Shown: positions 31,714 through 42,660 of the stretch, piece after piece
How the letters are laid out: each line of letters starts with the position of its first letter
Position numbering within the stretch: position 1 is the first letter of the stretch
Source of the DNA: DASSFG01 sp035547915
GTDB lineage: Bacteria; Planctomycetota; Planctomycetia; Pirellulales; JAICIG01
Direction: 5' to 3'
DNA: 64,000 bases
Assembly: GCA_035547915.1 (NCBI GenBank)
Contig: DASZTS010000029.1
Location: 186,001-250,000 of the forward strand
Translations under genes and position numbers: made by a program
The notes under the pieces: model-generated
The model's input: only the letters and a program-made list of their open reading frames with translations
Told to the model about the DNA's origin: nothing
Database searches by the model: none

Positions 31714-32667
31714 ATGAGCATCGACGTCGGCGAAATTGGCGACATCCCGGCACTTTGGACGCGCCGGCATTTGTTGGGCCTGGAGGATCTCTCGGCCGAC
31801 GAGTTGAATTGCATCCTCGACGCGGCCGTGATGTTCAAGGAGACGACCGCGGGCTGTCGCCAAAAGCTCGCGACTCTCGCCGGGCGAACGTGCGCCAACC
31901 TGTTTTTCGAGGCCTCGACCCGCACACGCACCAGTTTTGCGCTGGCCGCTCGGCGGCTGGGAGCCGATACACTCGATTTCTCCGCCTCGGGTAGCAGTCT
32001 ATCGAAGGGCGAGACGTTCATCGACACGGCCAAGAACATCGAAGCCATGGGGGTCGATGTGGTCATCGTCCGGCACCGCACGCCGGGCACGCCGCACCTG
32101 CTCGCCCAAAACCTCGACTGCTCGGTCATCAACGCCGGCGACGGTCCGCACGAGCATCCAACGCAGGGGCTGCTCGACATCATGACCATTCGCGAGCATC
32201 GGCGCAACCTGGCCGGACTCACCGTGGCACTGGTCGGCGATATCTTCCACAGCCGCACCGCCCGTTCGAACATCTGGGGCTTGAAGAAACTCGGCGCCCA
32301 CGTGATCCTCTGTGGCCCCTCCACGCTCGTCTCGCCCCGTTGGCAGGAGTTGGGTGTGGAAGTCTCCTACAACCTCGATGCGATTCTGCCTCGTTGCGAT
32401 GTGCTCAATCTGTTGCGTATCCAGTTCGAGCGGCAATCGACCCGGCCATTCCCCTCGGTGCGCGAGTACGCCCATCTCTATGCCATGAACCGCGAGCGGC
32501 TCGAGCGGGCCAAGCCCGATATCCTGATCCTCGCTCCGGGACCGATCAATCGGGGAGTCGAAATCACACCCGACGTGGCCGACGGCCCACACTCGGTAAT
32601 CCTCCAGCAGGTGACCAACGGCTTGGCCGTACGCATGGCCGTGCTCTGGCTGGTATCGGGGTGTTAG
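31714..32667 (+). CDS. pyrB: Aspartate carbamoyltransferase catalytic subunit
   Basis: 317 residues from the ATG at 31714; an in-frame GTG at 31696 would add six residues. Carbamoyl-phosphate and aspartate sites are visible: STRTRTSF (68-75), HRTPGTP (121-127) and HPTQ (148-151). The C-terminal half carries VALVGDIFHSRTARSN, LRIQFERQ and APGPINRGVEI. The enzyme joins carbamoyl phosphate and L-aspartate in the first committed step of pyrimidine synthesis. No pyrI regulatory chain is adjacent. It is followed at 58 bp by pyrC, which encodes an apparently active dihydroorotase, so the two probably act in sequence and may form a PyrB-PyrC complex as in several bacteria. Confidence 0.97.
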   Translation: MSIDVGEIGDIPALWTRRHLLGLEDLSADELNCILDAAVMFKETTAGCRQKLATLAGRTCANLFFEASTRTRTSFALAARRLGADTLDFSASGSSLSKGETFIDTAKNIEAMGVDVVIVRHRTPGTPHLLAQNLDCSVINAGDGPHEHPTQGLLDIMTIREHRRNLAGLTVALVGDIFHSRTARSNIWGLKKLGAHVILCGPSTLVSPRWQELGVEVSYNLDAILPRCDVLNLLRIQFERQSTRPFPSVREYAHLYAMNRERLERAKPDILILAPGPINRGVEITPDVADGPHSVILQQVTNGLAVRMAVLWLVSGC

Positions 32668-32725
32668 GTCCCGGCGGGAGTTTGACCCGAGCCGGCGAGC
32701 GGAAGCCCAAGCCCATTGTGCGTTT

Positions 32726-34006
32726 ATGGAATCAATCCTCATCAAATCGGGACGGGTGATCGATCCGAGCCAGCAGCTCGATCGCGTCACGAATGTGCTC
32801 TTGCGCGACGGTCGGGTCGCTGCCTACGACGCCAGCGACAACGGCCAGGACGTGACGATCGACGCATCCGGAAAAATCGTGGCACCGGGCCTCATCGACA
32901 TGCACGTGCACCTGCGCGAGCCAGGCCGCGAAGAGGACGAGACGATCAAGACGGGTACGGCGGCGGCGCTGGCAGGTGGATTTACGTCCATCGCCTGCAT
33001 CCCCAACACCGAGCCGCCGATCGACACACAAGCCACCGTCGAGTTCGTGCGGCATCAAGCAGCACTGGCGGGTAACTGCAACGTCTTCGTCGTCGCTTGC
33101 GTCAGCCGCAATCGCGAGGGGAAGGAACTCGCGGAGATCGGCCAATTGGTGGAAGCCGGAGCCGTCGCATTCAGCGACGACGGTGCACCGGTCTACGACG
33201 CCGAGTTGCTCCGCCGCGCATACGAATATTGCCTGATGTTCGACAAGCCGATCTTGAACCACGCCGAGGTGCTCGAATTGACGCGCGGCGGCGTGATGCA
33301 CGAGGGGCTGGTATCGCTCAGCCTGGGCTTGCCTGGTATGCCCGCCGCGGCCGAAGAAGTGATGACCGGCCGCGATATCGTGCTGGCCGAGGCCACGGGC
33401 GGCCGGATTCACATCATGCATATTTCGACCGCCGGCAGTGTCGAACTCGTGCGCCGGGCCCGGCGCCGCGGCGTTCGCGTGACGACCGAGGTCTGTCCGC
33501 ATCACTTCACGCTCACCGACGAAGCGCTGCGATCCTTCGATTCGAACTGCAAAATGAGTCCGCCCCTGCGAGCGGCGAAAGACGTCGAAGCCTGCATCCA
33601 CGGCCTGGTCGACGGCACGATCGACGTAATCTGTACCGACCACGCACCGCACGCCGCGGAGAAAAAGATGCAGGAACTCGACCGCGCGCCGTTCGGCATC
33701 GTAGGTCTGGAAACCGCGCTGGGACTCGTGGGCACGCAGCTCGTCGCCCCCGGCCATCTGACCTGGGCCGAGGCGATCGAGAAGATGACGATCAACCCCG
33801 CGCGCATCCTGGGAATCAATAAGGGAACGCTGGCCATCGGGGCCGACGCCGACGTGACGATCATCGAACCCGACCGCGAATGGATCGTCGATCCGACCCG
33901 CTTCAAGTCAAAGAGCCGCAACACGCCGTTTGGCGGCCGCAAGTTGCGCGGTCGAGCCGACACGGTGATCGTCGGCGGCAAGGTGAAGCACCAGGTAGCG
34001 AATTGA
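32726..34006 (+). CDS. pyrC: Dihydroorotase, class I
   Basis: 426 residues. The metal site is intact: DMHVHLREPG with H60 and H62, AFSDDG near 152, LNHAE near 176, HISTAGSV near 232 and TDHAPH (304-309) with the catalytic Asp305. The ring of class I features and the length match amidohydrolase-type PyrC rather than an inactive PyrC-like subunit. It cyclises N-carbamoyl aspartate to dihydroorotate. It lies 58 bp after pyrB in the same direction, so one transcript is likely. The later pyrimidine genes are not in the window. Confidence 0.97.
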   Translation: MESILIKSGRVIDPSQQLDRVTNVLLRDGRVAAYDASDNGQDVTIDASGKIVAPGLIDMHVHLREPGREEDETIKTGTAAALAGGFTSIACIPNTEPPIDTQATVEFVRHQAALAGNCNVFVVACVSRNREGKELAEIGQLVEAGAVAFSDDGAPVYDAELLRRAYEYCLMFDKPILNHAEVLELTRGGVMHEGLVSLSLGLPGMPAAAEEVMTGRDIVLAEATGGRIHIMHISTAGSVELVRRARRRGVRVTTEVCPHHFTLTDEALRSFDSNCKMSPPLRAAKDVEACIHGLVDGTIDVICTDHAPHAAEKKMQELDRAPFGIVGLETALGLVGTQLVAPGHLTWAEAIEKMTINPARILGINKGTLAIGADADVTIIEPDREWIVDPTRFKSKSRNTPFGGRKLRGRADTVIVGGKVKHQVAN

Positions 34007-34172
34007 TGCGGGCGCCTCGGCTTCCCGCAGCAGGCTGGCCGGGTGCCGCCCCGGGCAGTGGTTTGCGCGGCGATTTCTTGTATCCTGTATCCTTTCCCAC
34101 GCCGCAGCGTCGGGCATAAAGCAGCCCGTTCGTCGCCGGCCTGCTTCGGCACACGATTTACCGTCGCCAGCG

Positions 34173-35129
34173 ATGCTCTCCGCGGTCATTCCGGTCTTCA
34201 ACGAAGTCGATAGCCTGGAGAATCTCTATCGCGAGCTCGATGCAGTGGCTCGCGAGCACGCCTACGATCTCGACCTCGTCTTTGTGGACGATGGCTCGAC
34301 CGACGGCTCGTGGAAGACGATTGCGACGCTCGCCGCCGCCGACCCTCGCGTGCGCGGCCTGCGCTTTCGGCGGAACTTCGGCAAGGCCGCGGCACTCAGC
34401 GCCGGCTTTCAGGCAGCCCGCGGCGAGTTGATCATGACGCTCGACGCCGACCTCCAGGACGATCCCCGCGAAATCCCGCGGTTCTTGGAACAGATGACGA
34501 ACGACTTCGACGTGGTCAGCGGTTGGAAGCAGATCCGGCACGATCCCTGGCACAAGGTTTGGCCGTCGCGGGTTTTCAACTGGCTCGTGAGCAGCCTCAC
34601 CGGCGTAGCCCTGCATGATCACAACTGCGGCATGAAGTGCTATCGCCGCGAAGTGTTTCGTGAGGTGCGGCTGTACGGCGAGTTGCACCGTTTCGTGCCC
34701 GTGCTGGCGCACGCCCGCGGCTTCCGCGTGGGCGAGGTCGTCATTCAACATCGGCCGCGTCGGTTCGGCCACTCGAAGTACGGAGTCCGCCGCTTCTTGC
34801 GCGGCTTTCTCGATCTCCTCACGGTCAAGTTTCTCACCGGCTTCGGGCAACGGCCGCAACACGCGTTGGGGGCCGTCGGGTTGCTGTTCTTTCTGCTCGG
34901 CGTGGGCGGCATGGTCTACCTGACCCTTTATTGGCTGCGCACCCAACTCTGGCCATCCGAAACGCCGCTGCCGCTGCACCAACGCCCCGCGCTCATCTAT
35001 TCGGTGGCTTCGCTCTTGCTGGGCGGCCAGTTGATCTCGATCGGATTTCTGGCCGAGTTGATCATCGCTTACACCGGGCGCGACAGCGAAACCTATTCGG
35101 TGGCCGAGCAAACTCCCAGCCATGACTGA
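34173..35129 (+). CDS. Family 2 glycosyltransferase (GtrB/DPM1-like)
   Basis: 318 residues. The GT-A domain starts MLSAVIPVFNEVDSLENLYREL and contains VDDGSTDGSW near 35-44 and TLDADLQDDP near 90, the nucleotide-sugar and metal sites of the DPM1/GtrB group. The end has two membrane helices (HALGAVGLLFFLLGVGGMVYLTLYW and ASLLLGGQLISIGFLAELIIAY). Such enzymes transfer a sugar from UDP- or GDP-sugar to a polyprenyl phosphate on the inner face of the membrane. The stop overlaps the start of the next membrane-protein gene by 8 bp. That protein may be the matching transferase that uses the lipid-linked sugar. Confidence 0.92.
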   Translation: MLSAVIPVFNEVDSLENLYRELDAVAREHAYDLDLVFVDDGSTDGSWKTIATLAAADPRVRGLRFRRNFGKAAALSAGFQAARGELIMTLDADLQDDPREIPRFLEQMTNDFDVVSGWKQIRHDPWHKVWPSRVFNWLVSSLTGVALHDHNCGMKCYRREVFREVRLYGELHRFVPVLAHARGFRVGEVVIQHRPRRFGHSKYGVRRFLRGFLDLLTVKFLTGFGQRPQHALGAVGLLFFLLGVGGMVYLTLYWLRTQLWPSETPLPLHQRPALIYSVASLLLGGQLISIGFLAELIIAYTGRDSETYSVAEQTPSHD

Positions 35130-36591
35130 TTCCGCCGAGACCGCTCCCGATCGTTGCACGCCGTTGCGGCGCAGCATCTATGCGCTGTTGATCGCCGTCA
35201 GCATCGGAGGCACGGTGGGTCGCATCTTCGCCGTCAACGCAGTCGACAACATTCGGCTGGAGAAGCACCTCAAGGACCAGGGCCGAAAGGATTGGCAAAA
35301 ACAGCGACCATTTTTGTCGAGCAACGATCGCAGCCGCTGGGCGACCGTAAGATCGCTCGTCGAATTGGGCACTTACCAGATCGACGAGATCGTGAGCCAG
35401 CCCAATTGGGACACGATCGACATGGTCAAGCACGACGATCAGGGGCGGGCCGCGCCGGCACCGGACGAAGGGCATCTCTATTCGAGCAAGCCACCGCTCT
35501 TGGCGACGCTTCTGGCGGGCCCTTATTGGGTGATCCACAAGCTCACGGGGGCGACGCTGGCCGAGCACCCGTTCTCGATTGGCCGCGGCCTGCTGATGTT
35601 GTTCAACGTGCTGCCGCTGATTATTTATTTTTTTGTGCTCGCCAGACTCGTCGAGCGTTTCGGCACAACCGACTGGGGGCGGGCGTATGTGATGACGTGC
35701 GCCGCGTTGGGAACGTTTCTGACGACCTTCGCCGTCTCGATCAATAATCATCTGTCGGCCGCTGTGTGCGCCGCCATCGCTCTCGATGCGGCGTTACGCA
35801 TTTGGTACGACGGCGAACAGCGGCTGCGTTGGTTCGTCGTAGCCGGTTTCTTTGCGGCGTTCGCCGTAGCCAACGAATTGCCGGCCTTGGCCTTTGCGGC
35901 GGCCGTGGCGCTGGGGCTTTTCTACAAGGCTCCCTGGAATACGCTGAAGGCCTTCTTGCCGGCCGCTCTCCTGGTCGGTGCTGCTGCCGAGGGGACGACC
36001 TATCTCGCACACCATTCGTGGATCCCGCCCTATGCCCACCGCAAGGCGGAGGACAATTGGTACGATTATCAATTCATCCGCAACGGCAAGGTTCGCGATA
36101 GTTACTGGTCACACCCCGAGGCCCGCAGCCCGATCGACCAGGGAGAGCCGGATCGATCGATCTATGCCTTTCACGCGCTCGTCGGCCACCACGGCATCTT
36201 TTCGCTCACCCCCATCTGGCTGTTTAGCTTTCTGGGTATGGGCCTGTTGTGTCGGCGCCGCGCCCCCGATTGGCGGGCGCTGGGACTGTTGCTGACATCG
36301 GTTTCGCTGGTGTGCATCGCTTTCTACCTGCTCAGGCCGCAGGACGATCGCAATTACGGCGGCATGAGCAGCGGCTTTCGCTGGGTGTTCTGGCTGGCGC
36401 CGCTCTGGCTGGTGGCCATGCTGCCGATGGCCGACGTACTGGGGGCACGCCGCTGGTCGCGCGGCCTGGCGCTCGTGTTGCTTGCTTGTTCCGTGCTGTC
36501 CGTCAGCTATCCGACATGGAACCCTTGGGTGCATCCGTGGCTGCTCGATTTTCTGGCCAGCCAGCAATGGGTGCGACTCGGTATCCGCTAG
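35122..36591 (+). CDS. Polytopic membrane protein, possible GT-C-like glycosyltransferase
   Basis: 489 residues with about ten hydrophobic helices (for example SIYALLIAVSIGGTVGRIFAVN, LLMLFNVLPLIIYFFVLARL, VAGFFAAFAVANELPALAFAAAVALG, FSLTPIWLFSFLGMGLLC). A long loop after the first helix contains YSSKPPLLATLL, resembling the loop of GT-C enzymes such as PMT/ArnT types, though the acidic pair usual there is not certain. It overlaps the polyprenyl-sugar synthase gene by 8 bp, so it likely uses that lipid-linked sugar to modify a surface protein or glycan. It is the last gene before a 656-bp gap. Confidence 0.78.
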   Translation: MTDSAETAPDRCTPLRRSIYALLIAVSIGGTVGRIFAVNAVDNIRLEKHLKDQGRKDWQKQRPFLSSNDRSRWATVRSLVELGTYQIDEIVSQPNWDTIDMVKHDDQGRAAPAPDEGHLYSSKPPLLATLLAGPYWVIHKLTGATLAEHPFSIGRGLLMLFNVLPLIIYFFVLARLVERFGTTDWGRAYVMTCAALGTFLTTFAVSINNHLSAAVCAAIALDAALRIWYDGEQRLRWFVVAGFFAAFAVANELPALAFAAAVALGLFYKAPWNTLKAFLPAALLVGAAAEGTTYLAHHSWIPPYAHRKAEDNWYDYQFIRNGKVRDSYWSHPEARSPIDQGEPDRSIYAFHALVGHHGIFSLTPIWLFSFLGMGLLCRRRAPDWRALGLLLTSVSLVCIAFYLLRPQDDRNYGGMSSGFRWVFWLAPLWLVAMLPMADVLGARRWSRGLALVLLACSVLSVSYPTWNPWVHPWLLDFLASQQWVRLGIR

Positions 36592-36665
36592 CGCGGTAGT
36601 CCGGTTTGTCCGGCTGGCAGGTCGGAAAAAAACAAAGAGCGCGTACGAAATTGATTTGACGTCAC

Positions 36666-36681
36666 GGGCACGCTAATTGCT
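36666..36681 (+). promoter_or_regulatory. Sigma-54-type promoter upstream of prkA-yeaH-spoVR
   Basis: GGGCACG-N4-TTGCT matches the -24/-12 consensus TGGCACG-N4-TTGC(A/T) at every fixed position except the first, with the right GG-to-GC spacing. The start would be near 36692, giving a ~555-nt leader to prkA. In Escherichia coli the yeaGH operon (PrkA and YeaH homologues) is sigma-54 dependent, which gives the match extra weight. Confidence 0.45.
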
Positions 36682-37000
36682 ATCCCCACAATCGGTTACG
36701 TGGCTCGCCGCCCAGCCGATCGAATAAAACCGCTGAGAAAGTAGGCAAATTCGATATTGCCGCGCGGCGGAATTGAGGAGATACTGGAATTAGGTTACGG
36801 TGGCAGAGGTGCGAGAAAAGGAATCTTGCACGCTGGCGAGCGCGAAGATGCACCAGTACGCCAGAGACCCGCCTCGCCTCAGTTCCGGGTGTTCTTTAGC
36901 AAGTTTCTCTCTTGAGTCGCTCTCGCGACGTGGCCGCCAGACCCGCAAGCTAACTTTTGGCGGCGCATCCTGGGCGGCTCCTCCTGCCGATAGGCGCGCT

Positions 37001-37016
37001 TGGCCGAGCGTTTGCG
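37001..37016 (+). promoter_or_regulatory. Second, weaker sigma-54-like element
   Basis: TGGCCGA-N4-TTGC keeps TGGC and TTGC at the right spacing but lacks the CACG centre and the final A/T. It is nearer to prkA (~230 bp). In GC-rich DNA such a match can arise by chance, so it is only an alternative to 36666-36681. Confidence 0.2.
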
Positions 37017-37093
37017 CCTGCGCGAATCTTTGGCGGGATGCGGAATGGAACTTGCTTGCACGCGCCCGGTACCGAACGGTGATGTCGAATGGG

Positions 37094-37134
37094 GCCTGCC
37101 GAAAATAAGGGCGCCCACCGCCCTTTCGACAGGC
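37094..37134 (+). other. Large imperfect hairpin in the prkA leader
   Basis: Three stacked stems are possible: GCCTG (37094-37098) with CAGGC (37130-37134), CGAAA (37100-37104) with TTTCG (37124-37128), and GGGCG (37109-37113) with CGCCC (37119-37123). A short loop closes them and a 4-nt bulge interrupts one side. No T tract follows, so it is more likely a leader structure or processing site than a terminator. Confidence 0.35.
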
Positions 37135-37247
37135 TTCTGGGCCTCGAACTGACGTAAGGAGACGCAGCCACATCGATCGGATGGAAGGGCAAGCCGCAGG
37201 GCAGCTTAGGCCGACTCAATTTTTTAATTGTCGGAGGAGATCCCTCA

Positions 37248-39293
<2,046 letters not shown>

Positions 39294-39444
39294 GCGAGAG
39301 CTGGCACAGGGGCGACTTCGGGATAGGGAATCGCGAACAGCAAACGGCCGAGGAGGCGAGTTCAGGAGACCACGGGAAATCGAGGCTGGCCGGCAAGGTG
39401 CCGCCGTATGAGGCGCGCTGCCGCGGCCTGCCCCCTACCAGCCT

Positions 39445-40557
39445 ATGTACACGAAAATCGAGCGCGATCAATCGCGCTTCAAGCAGATCGTACGAGGCAA
39501 GATTCGCGAGAATCTGCGGAAGTACGTCACGCACGGCGAACTGATCGGCCGCCAAGGACGCGACCTGGTCAGCATTCCCATTCCCCAACTCGATGTGCCG
39601 CATTTCCGCTATGGGCACAATGGTTCGGGCGGAGTCGGCCAGGGCGAGGGCGAAGAGGGCACGCCCGTCGCGCAGGGCGATCCGGACGAGGGCGAAGGCA
39701 CCGGCCGTGCCGGCAGCGACCCGGGCGGCCATATCCTCGAAGTCGAAGTCTCGCTCGAAGAACTGGCCGAGATCCTGGGCGATCAACTCGAACTGCCGCG
39801 CATCGAGCCCAAGGGTAAGGCGAACATCACCGACGAGAAGCTCAAGTACACGAGCATCCGCCGCACCGGCCCCGAATCGTTGCGACATTTCAAGCGGACG
39901 TATATGGAGGCGCTGCGACGGCAGATCTCGTCGAGTACGTATGACGCTTCGCGGCCGCTGGTGGTGCCGATCCGCGACGACAAACGCTATCGTTCTTGGA
40001 CCACTAATCCGCAGCCCGACGCCAACGCCGCGGTGATCTACATCATGGACGTGTCGGGCTCGATGACCGACGAGCAGAAGCAGATCGTCCGCACCGAGGC
40101 ATTTTGGATCGACACCTGGCTCCGCAGCCAATACGACGGACTGGAACGCCGCTACATCATTCACGACGCGGCGGCCAAGGAAGTCGACGAAGATACGTTC
40201 TATCACACCCGCGAGAGCGGCGGCACGCGCATCAGCTCGGCCTACCAGGTGTGCGTCGAACTGATGAACCGCGCCTTCCCCGCCACCGACTGGAACCTGT
40301 ATGTGTTCCAGTTCTCCGACGGCGACAACTGGGGCGAAGATAACCTTGCCAGCCTGCGCCTGCTGCGCGAACAAATCCTGCCGTCAGTGAACCTCTTCTG
40401 TTACGGCCAGGTGGAAAGCCCGTATGGCAGCGGCGAGTACTTCCGCACCCTGCGCGACGGCATCGACCGCGAGGTCGAGAACCTGGTCCTCTCGGAGATT
40501 CGCGACCGCGACGGCATTTACGATTCGATCAAGCTCTTTTTGGGAAAAGGCAAATGA
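39445..40557 (+). CDS. yeaH: YeaH/YhbH-family (DUF444) vWA-like protein
   Basis: 370 residues. The N-terminal ~100 residues are charged, with a Gly/Glu-rich linker (GQGEGEEGTP). The von Willebrand-A-like domain has the metal-site motif MDVSGSMTD at 201-209 and a later ESGGTRISSAY, which should supply the second Ser/Thr. DUF444 proteins always accompany PrkA and SpoVR but have no proven biochemical role; a metal-dependent scaffold that links kinase and SpoVR is inferred. It starts 151 bp after prkA and its end overlaps spoVR by 4 bp (ATGA). Confidence 0.95.
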   Translation: MYTKIERDQSRFKQIVRGKIRENLRKYVTHGELIGRQGRDLVSIPIPQLDVPHFRYGHNGSGGVGQGEGEEGTPVAQGDPDEGEGTGRAGSDPGGHILEVEVSLEELAEILGDQLELPRIEPKGKANITDEKLKYTSIRRTGPESLRHFKRTYMEALRRQISSSTYDASRPLVVPIRDDKRYRSWTTNPQPDANAAVIYIMDVSGSMTDEQKQIVRTEAFWIDTWLRSQYDGLERRYIIHDAAAKEVDEDTFYHTRESGGTRISSAYQVCVELMNRAFPATDWNLYVFQFSDGDNWGEDNLASLRLLREQILPSVNLFCYGQVESPYGSGEYFRTLRDGIDREVENLVLSEIRDRDGIYDSIKLFLGKGK

Positions 40558-42080
40558 GCACGGCCCTCGGTCGCGTCGAACCGCTCCCTCCGCATCTGGC
40601 CGAAATCCAGGGGCAGATGGAGGAATATGCGCGCGGCTACGGCCTCGATTTCTATCCGACGATCTTCGAGGTGGTCGATCACGACCAGCTCAACGCCATC
40701 GCCGCCTACGGCGGCTTTCCCACGCGCTACCCGCATTGGCGGTTCGGCATGGAGTACGAGCAGCTCTCCAAGGGTTATTCCTACGGACTGCAAAAGATTT
40801 ATGAGCTCGTCATCAACAACGATCCGTGCTACGCCTACCTGATGCGGTCTAACGGGCTGACGGACCAGAAGATGGTGATGGCCCACGTCTACGGCCATTG
40901 CGATTTCTTCAAGAACAATTTCTGGTTCAGCAAGACCGACCGGAAGATGATGGACCACATGGCCAATCATGGCAACCGCATCCGGCGGTACATGGATCGC
41001 TTCGGTGTCAACGAGGTCGAAGATTTCATCGACGGCTGCCTGAGCATCGAAGACCTGATCGACGTCTATTCGCCGTTCATCAAGCGGTTCGACGAGCCGA
41101 TGCAGAATCGCTTTCGCGGTGGAGATGAGGTCGACGAACTCGAGCCGCCGGGCAAGTTCAAGGCCAAGGACTATATGGACCAGTTCGTCAATCCGCCCGA
41201 CGCCCTGGCCGCCGAAGCCGAGAAACGCCGCAAGCAGCAGGAAGTGCAGGAAAAATTCCCCAAGGAGCCGGTGCGCGACGTGATGCTCTTCGTGTTGGAG
41301 AACGCGCCGCTCAAGCCGTGGCAGCTCGACGTGCTGTCGATCATCCGCGACGAAGCGTATTATTTCGCCCCGCAGGCCCAGACCAAGATCATGAACGAGG
41401 GCTGGGCCAGCTTCTGGCATTCGACCATCATGACGCGCCAGGGGCTGACCGGCGCCGACGTGGTCAACTACTGCGACCATCACTCGGGCACGATGGCCAC
41501 CAGCGGCGCTCGGCTCAACCCATACAAGCTCGGGCTGGAATTGCTGCGCGACATCGAAGATCGGTGGAACAAGGGCCGCTTCGGCCGCGAATACGAGGAG
41601 TGCGACGACTACGACACGCGCCGCAAATGGAACACCGGCGCCAACCTCGGTCGCCAGAAGATCTTCGAGGTCCGCAAGATCCACAACGATCTGACGTTCA
41701 TCGACACGTTCCTGACGCTCGAGTTCTGCCGCGAGCACAAGCTCTTTTCGTTCGGCTACAACGACGACACGAACTATTACGAGATCGAGAGCCGCGAATT
41801 CCCGAAGATCAAGCAGCGGCTCTTGTTCAGCCTGACGAATCGCGGGCAGCCGCACATCACGGTGCGCGACGGCAACTACAAGAATCGCGGCGAGCTGTTC
41901 TTGGGGCACGAGTTCAACGGCATCGAATTGCAAACGAACTACGCCCGCGACACGCTGACCAACTTACAGCGGTTGTGGATGCGTCCGGTACACATCGAAA
42001 CGGCGCTTGGCGGGGTGAAAACGATTTTGTCCTACGACGGCCGCGAACACACCATCGAGCAGTTCAAGCCGTCGAAATAG
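40554..42080 (+). CDS. SpoVR family protein
   Basis: 508 residues, the usual length. Typical phrases are YGLDFYPTIFEVVDHDQLNAIAAYGGFPTRYPHWRFGMEYE near 30-70, FFKNNFWFSKTDRKMMDHMANH near 120, EPVRDVMLFVLENAPLKPWQLDVLSIIRDEAYYFAPQAQTKIMNEGWASFWHS near 240-290, and MATSGARLNPYKLG. SpoVR/YcgB proteins support cortex formation in Bacillus and stationary-phase functions elsewhere; conserved His and Glu residues suggest a metal site. Translational overlap with the DUF444 gene shows tight coupling. Two cut points near the end give no alternative start. Confidence 0.95.
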   Translation: MSTALGRVEPLPPHLAEIQGQMEEYARGYGLDFYPTIFEVVDHDQLNAIAAYGGFPTRYPHWRFGMEYEQLSKGYSYGLQKIYELVINNDPCYAYLMRSNGLTDQKMVMAHVYGHCDFFKNNFWFSKTDRKMMDHMANHGNRIRRYMDRFGVNEVEDFIDGCLSIEDLIDVYSPFIKRFDEPMQNRFRGGDEVDELEPPGKFKAKDYMDQFVNPPDALAAEAEKRRKQQEVQEKFPKEPVRDVMLFVLENAPLKPWQLDVLSIIRDEAYYFAPQAQTKIMNEGWASFWHSTIMTRQGLTGADVVNYCDHHSGTMATSGARLNPYKLGLELLRDIEDRWNKGRFGREYEECDDYDTRRKWNTGANLGRQKIFEVRKIHNDLTFIDTFLTLEFCREHKLFSFGYNDDTNYYEIESREFPKIKQRLLFSLTNRGQPHITVRDGNYKNRGELFLGHEFNGIELQTNYARDTLTNLQRLWMRPVHIETALGGVKTILSYDGREHTIEQFKPSK

Positions 42081-42135
42081 AGAATCGACAGAGAACAGAA
42101 GCGGAACAGATCGAAACACGGGGAAGGAGAAGGCC

Positions 42136-42615
42136 ATGTCATTAGTCGAAGAGGCCAAGAAAGCATTAACGGGAATGGGGAGTTTTACCGCCTCGCGGCA
42201 CGTTCTCGCCGTCGCCGACACGGGCGAGCGCTTGGAGTCTGAACTGACAACGCTCGATCGCGTCGGCTGCGAGTTCACGCGCTTTGTGTTACACGCCGAC
42301 CACCTATCGGCCGCCACGATAGACCAACTCAAACGGGTCAGCGAGACGCTCGCCAGCCGGCTGACGTATCTGCTCGAACCGATCCGGCCGATCGAACAGG
42401 ACGCCGAGGGCTGCGTCATCCAGATGCGCTCCGTACCCCCGCAACGCGAAGCCGACGTGACGAGCTACTACGAAGTGCTCGTGCGTCGTGGCGGCGAACT
42501 CAGCCTCTGCCGCTGGGCCAAAGCGCCCGGCGACGTCCGCCAGCCGTTGCCTGCCCAGGTCACGCGCGAGGTGTTTCTACGCCTGGTCGGTGATTTTTCG
42601 GCCGCAGCGCGGTAG
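42136..42615 (+). CDS. Hypothetical fourth gene of the prkA cassette
   Basis: 159 residues from the ATG at 42136, which follows GGAAGGAGAAGG, a strong ribosome site. It lies 55 bp after spoVR in the same direction, so it is probably part of the operon. The protein is soluble, starting MSLVEEAKKALTGMGSFTASR, with a helical first half (TIDQLKRVSETLASRLTYLLEPI) and a beta-rich second half (CVIQMRSVPPQREADVTSYYEVLVRRGGELSLCRW). There is no signal, membrane helix or metal motif. I do not recognise a family; a role with the PrkA, YeaH and SpoVR proteins is inferred only from position. Confidence 0.72.
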   Translation: MSLVEEAKKALTGMGSFTASRHVLAVADTGERLESELTTLDRVGCEFTRFVLHADHLSAATIDQLKRVSETLASRLTYLLEPIRPIEQDAEGCVIQMRSVPPQREADVTSYYEVLVRRGGELSLCRWAKAPGDVRQPLPAQVTREVFLRLVGDFSAAAR

Positions 42616-42660
42616 CGAAGCCGGTCGGTCAGGACTTGCTGGCAGAGTTCGGCGGTCTCT

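Larger units (their letters stand above)
36592..37247. other. Long leader/intergenic region before prkA
   Basis: 656 bp between the membrane-protein gene and prkA. It contains the sigma-54-like element at 36666-36681, a weaker one at 37001-37016, a large imperfect hairpin at 37094-37134 and a strong ribosome site, GGAGGAG, at 37233-37239. Open frames of 60-127 codons occur on both strands but show no start signal, domain or codon pattern that I can defend, so I do not call a gene. Confidence 0.5.

Noticed and set aside
36800..37173. Open frames of 100-127 codons on both strands before prkA
   Set aside because: No start signals, no domain and no codon preference; treated as leader DNA.
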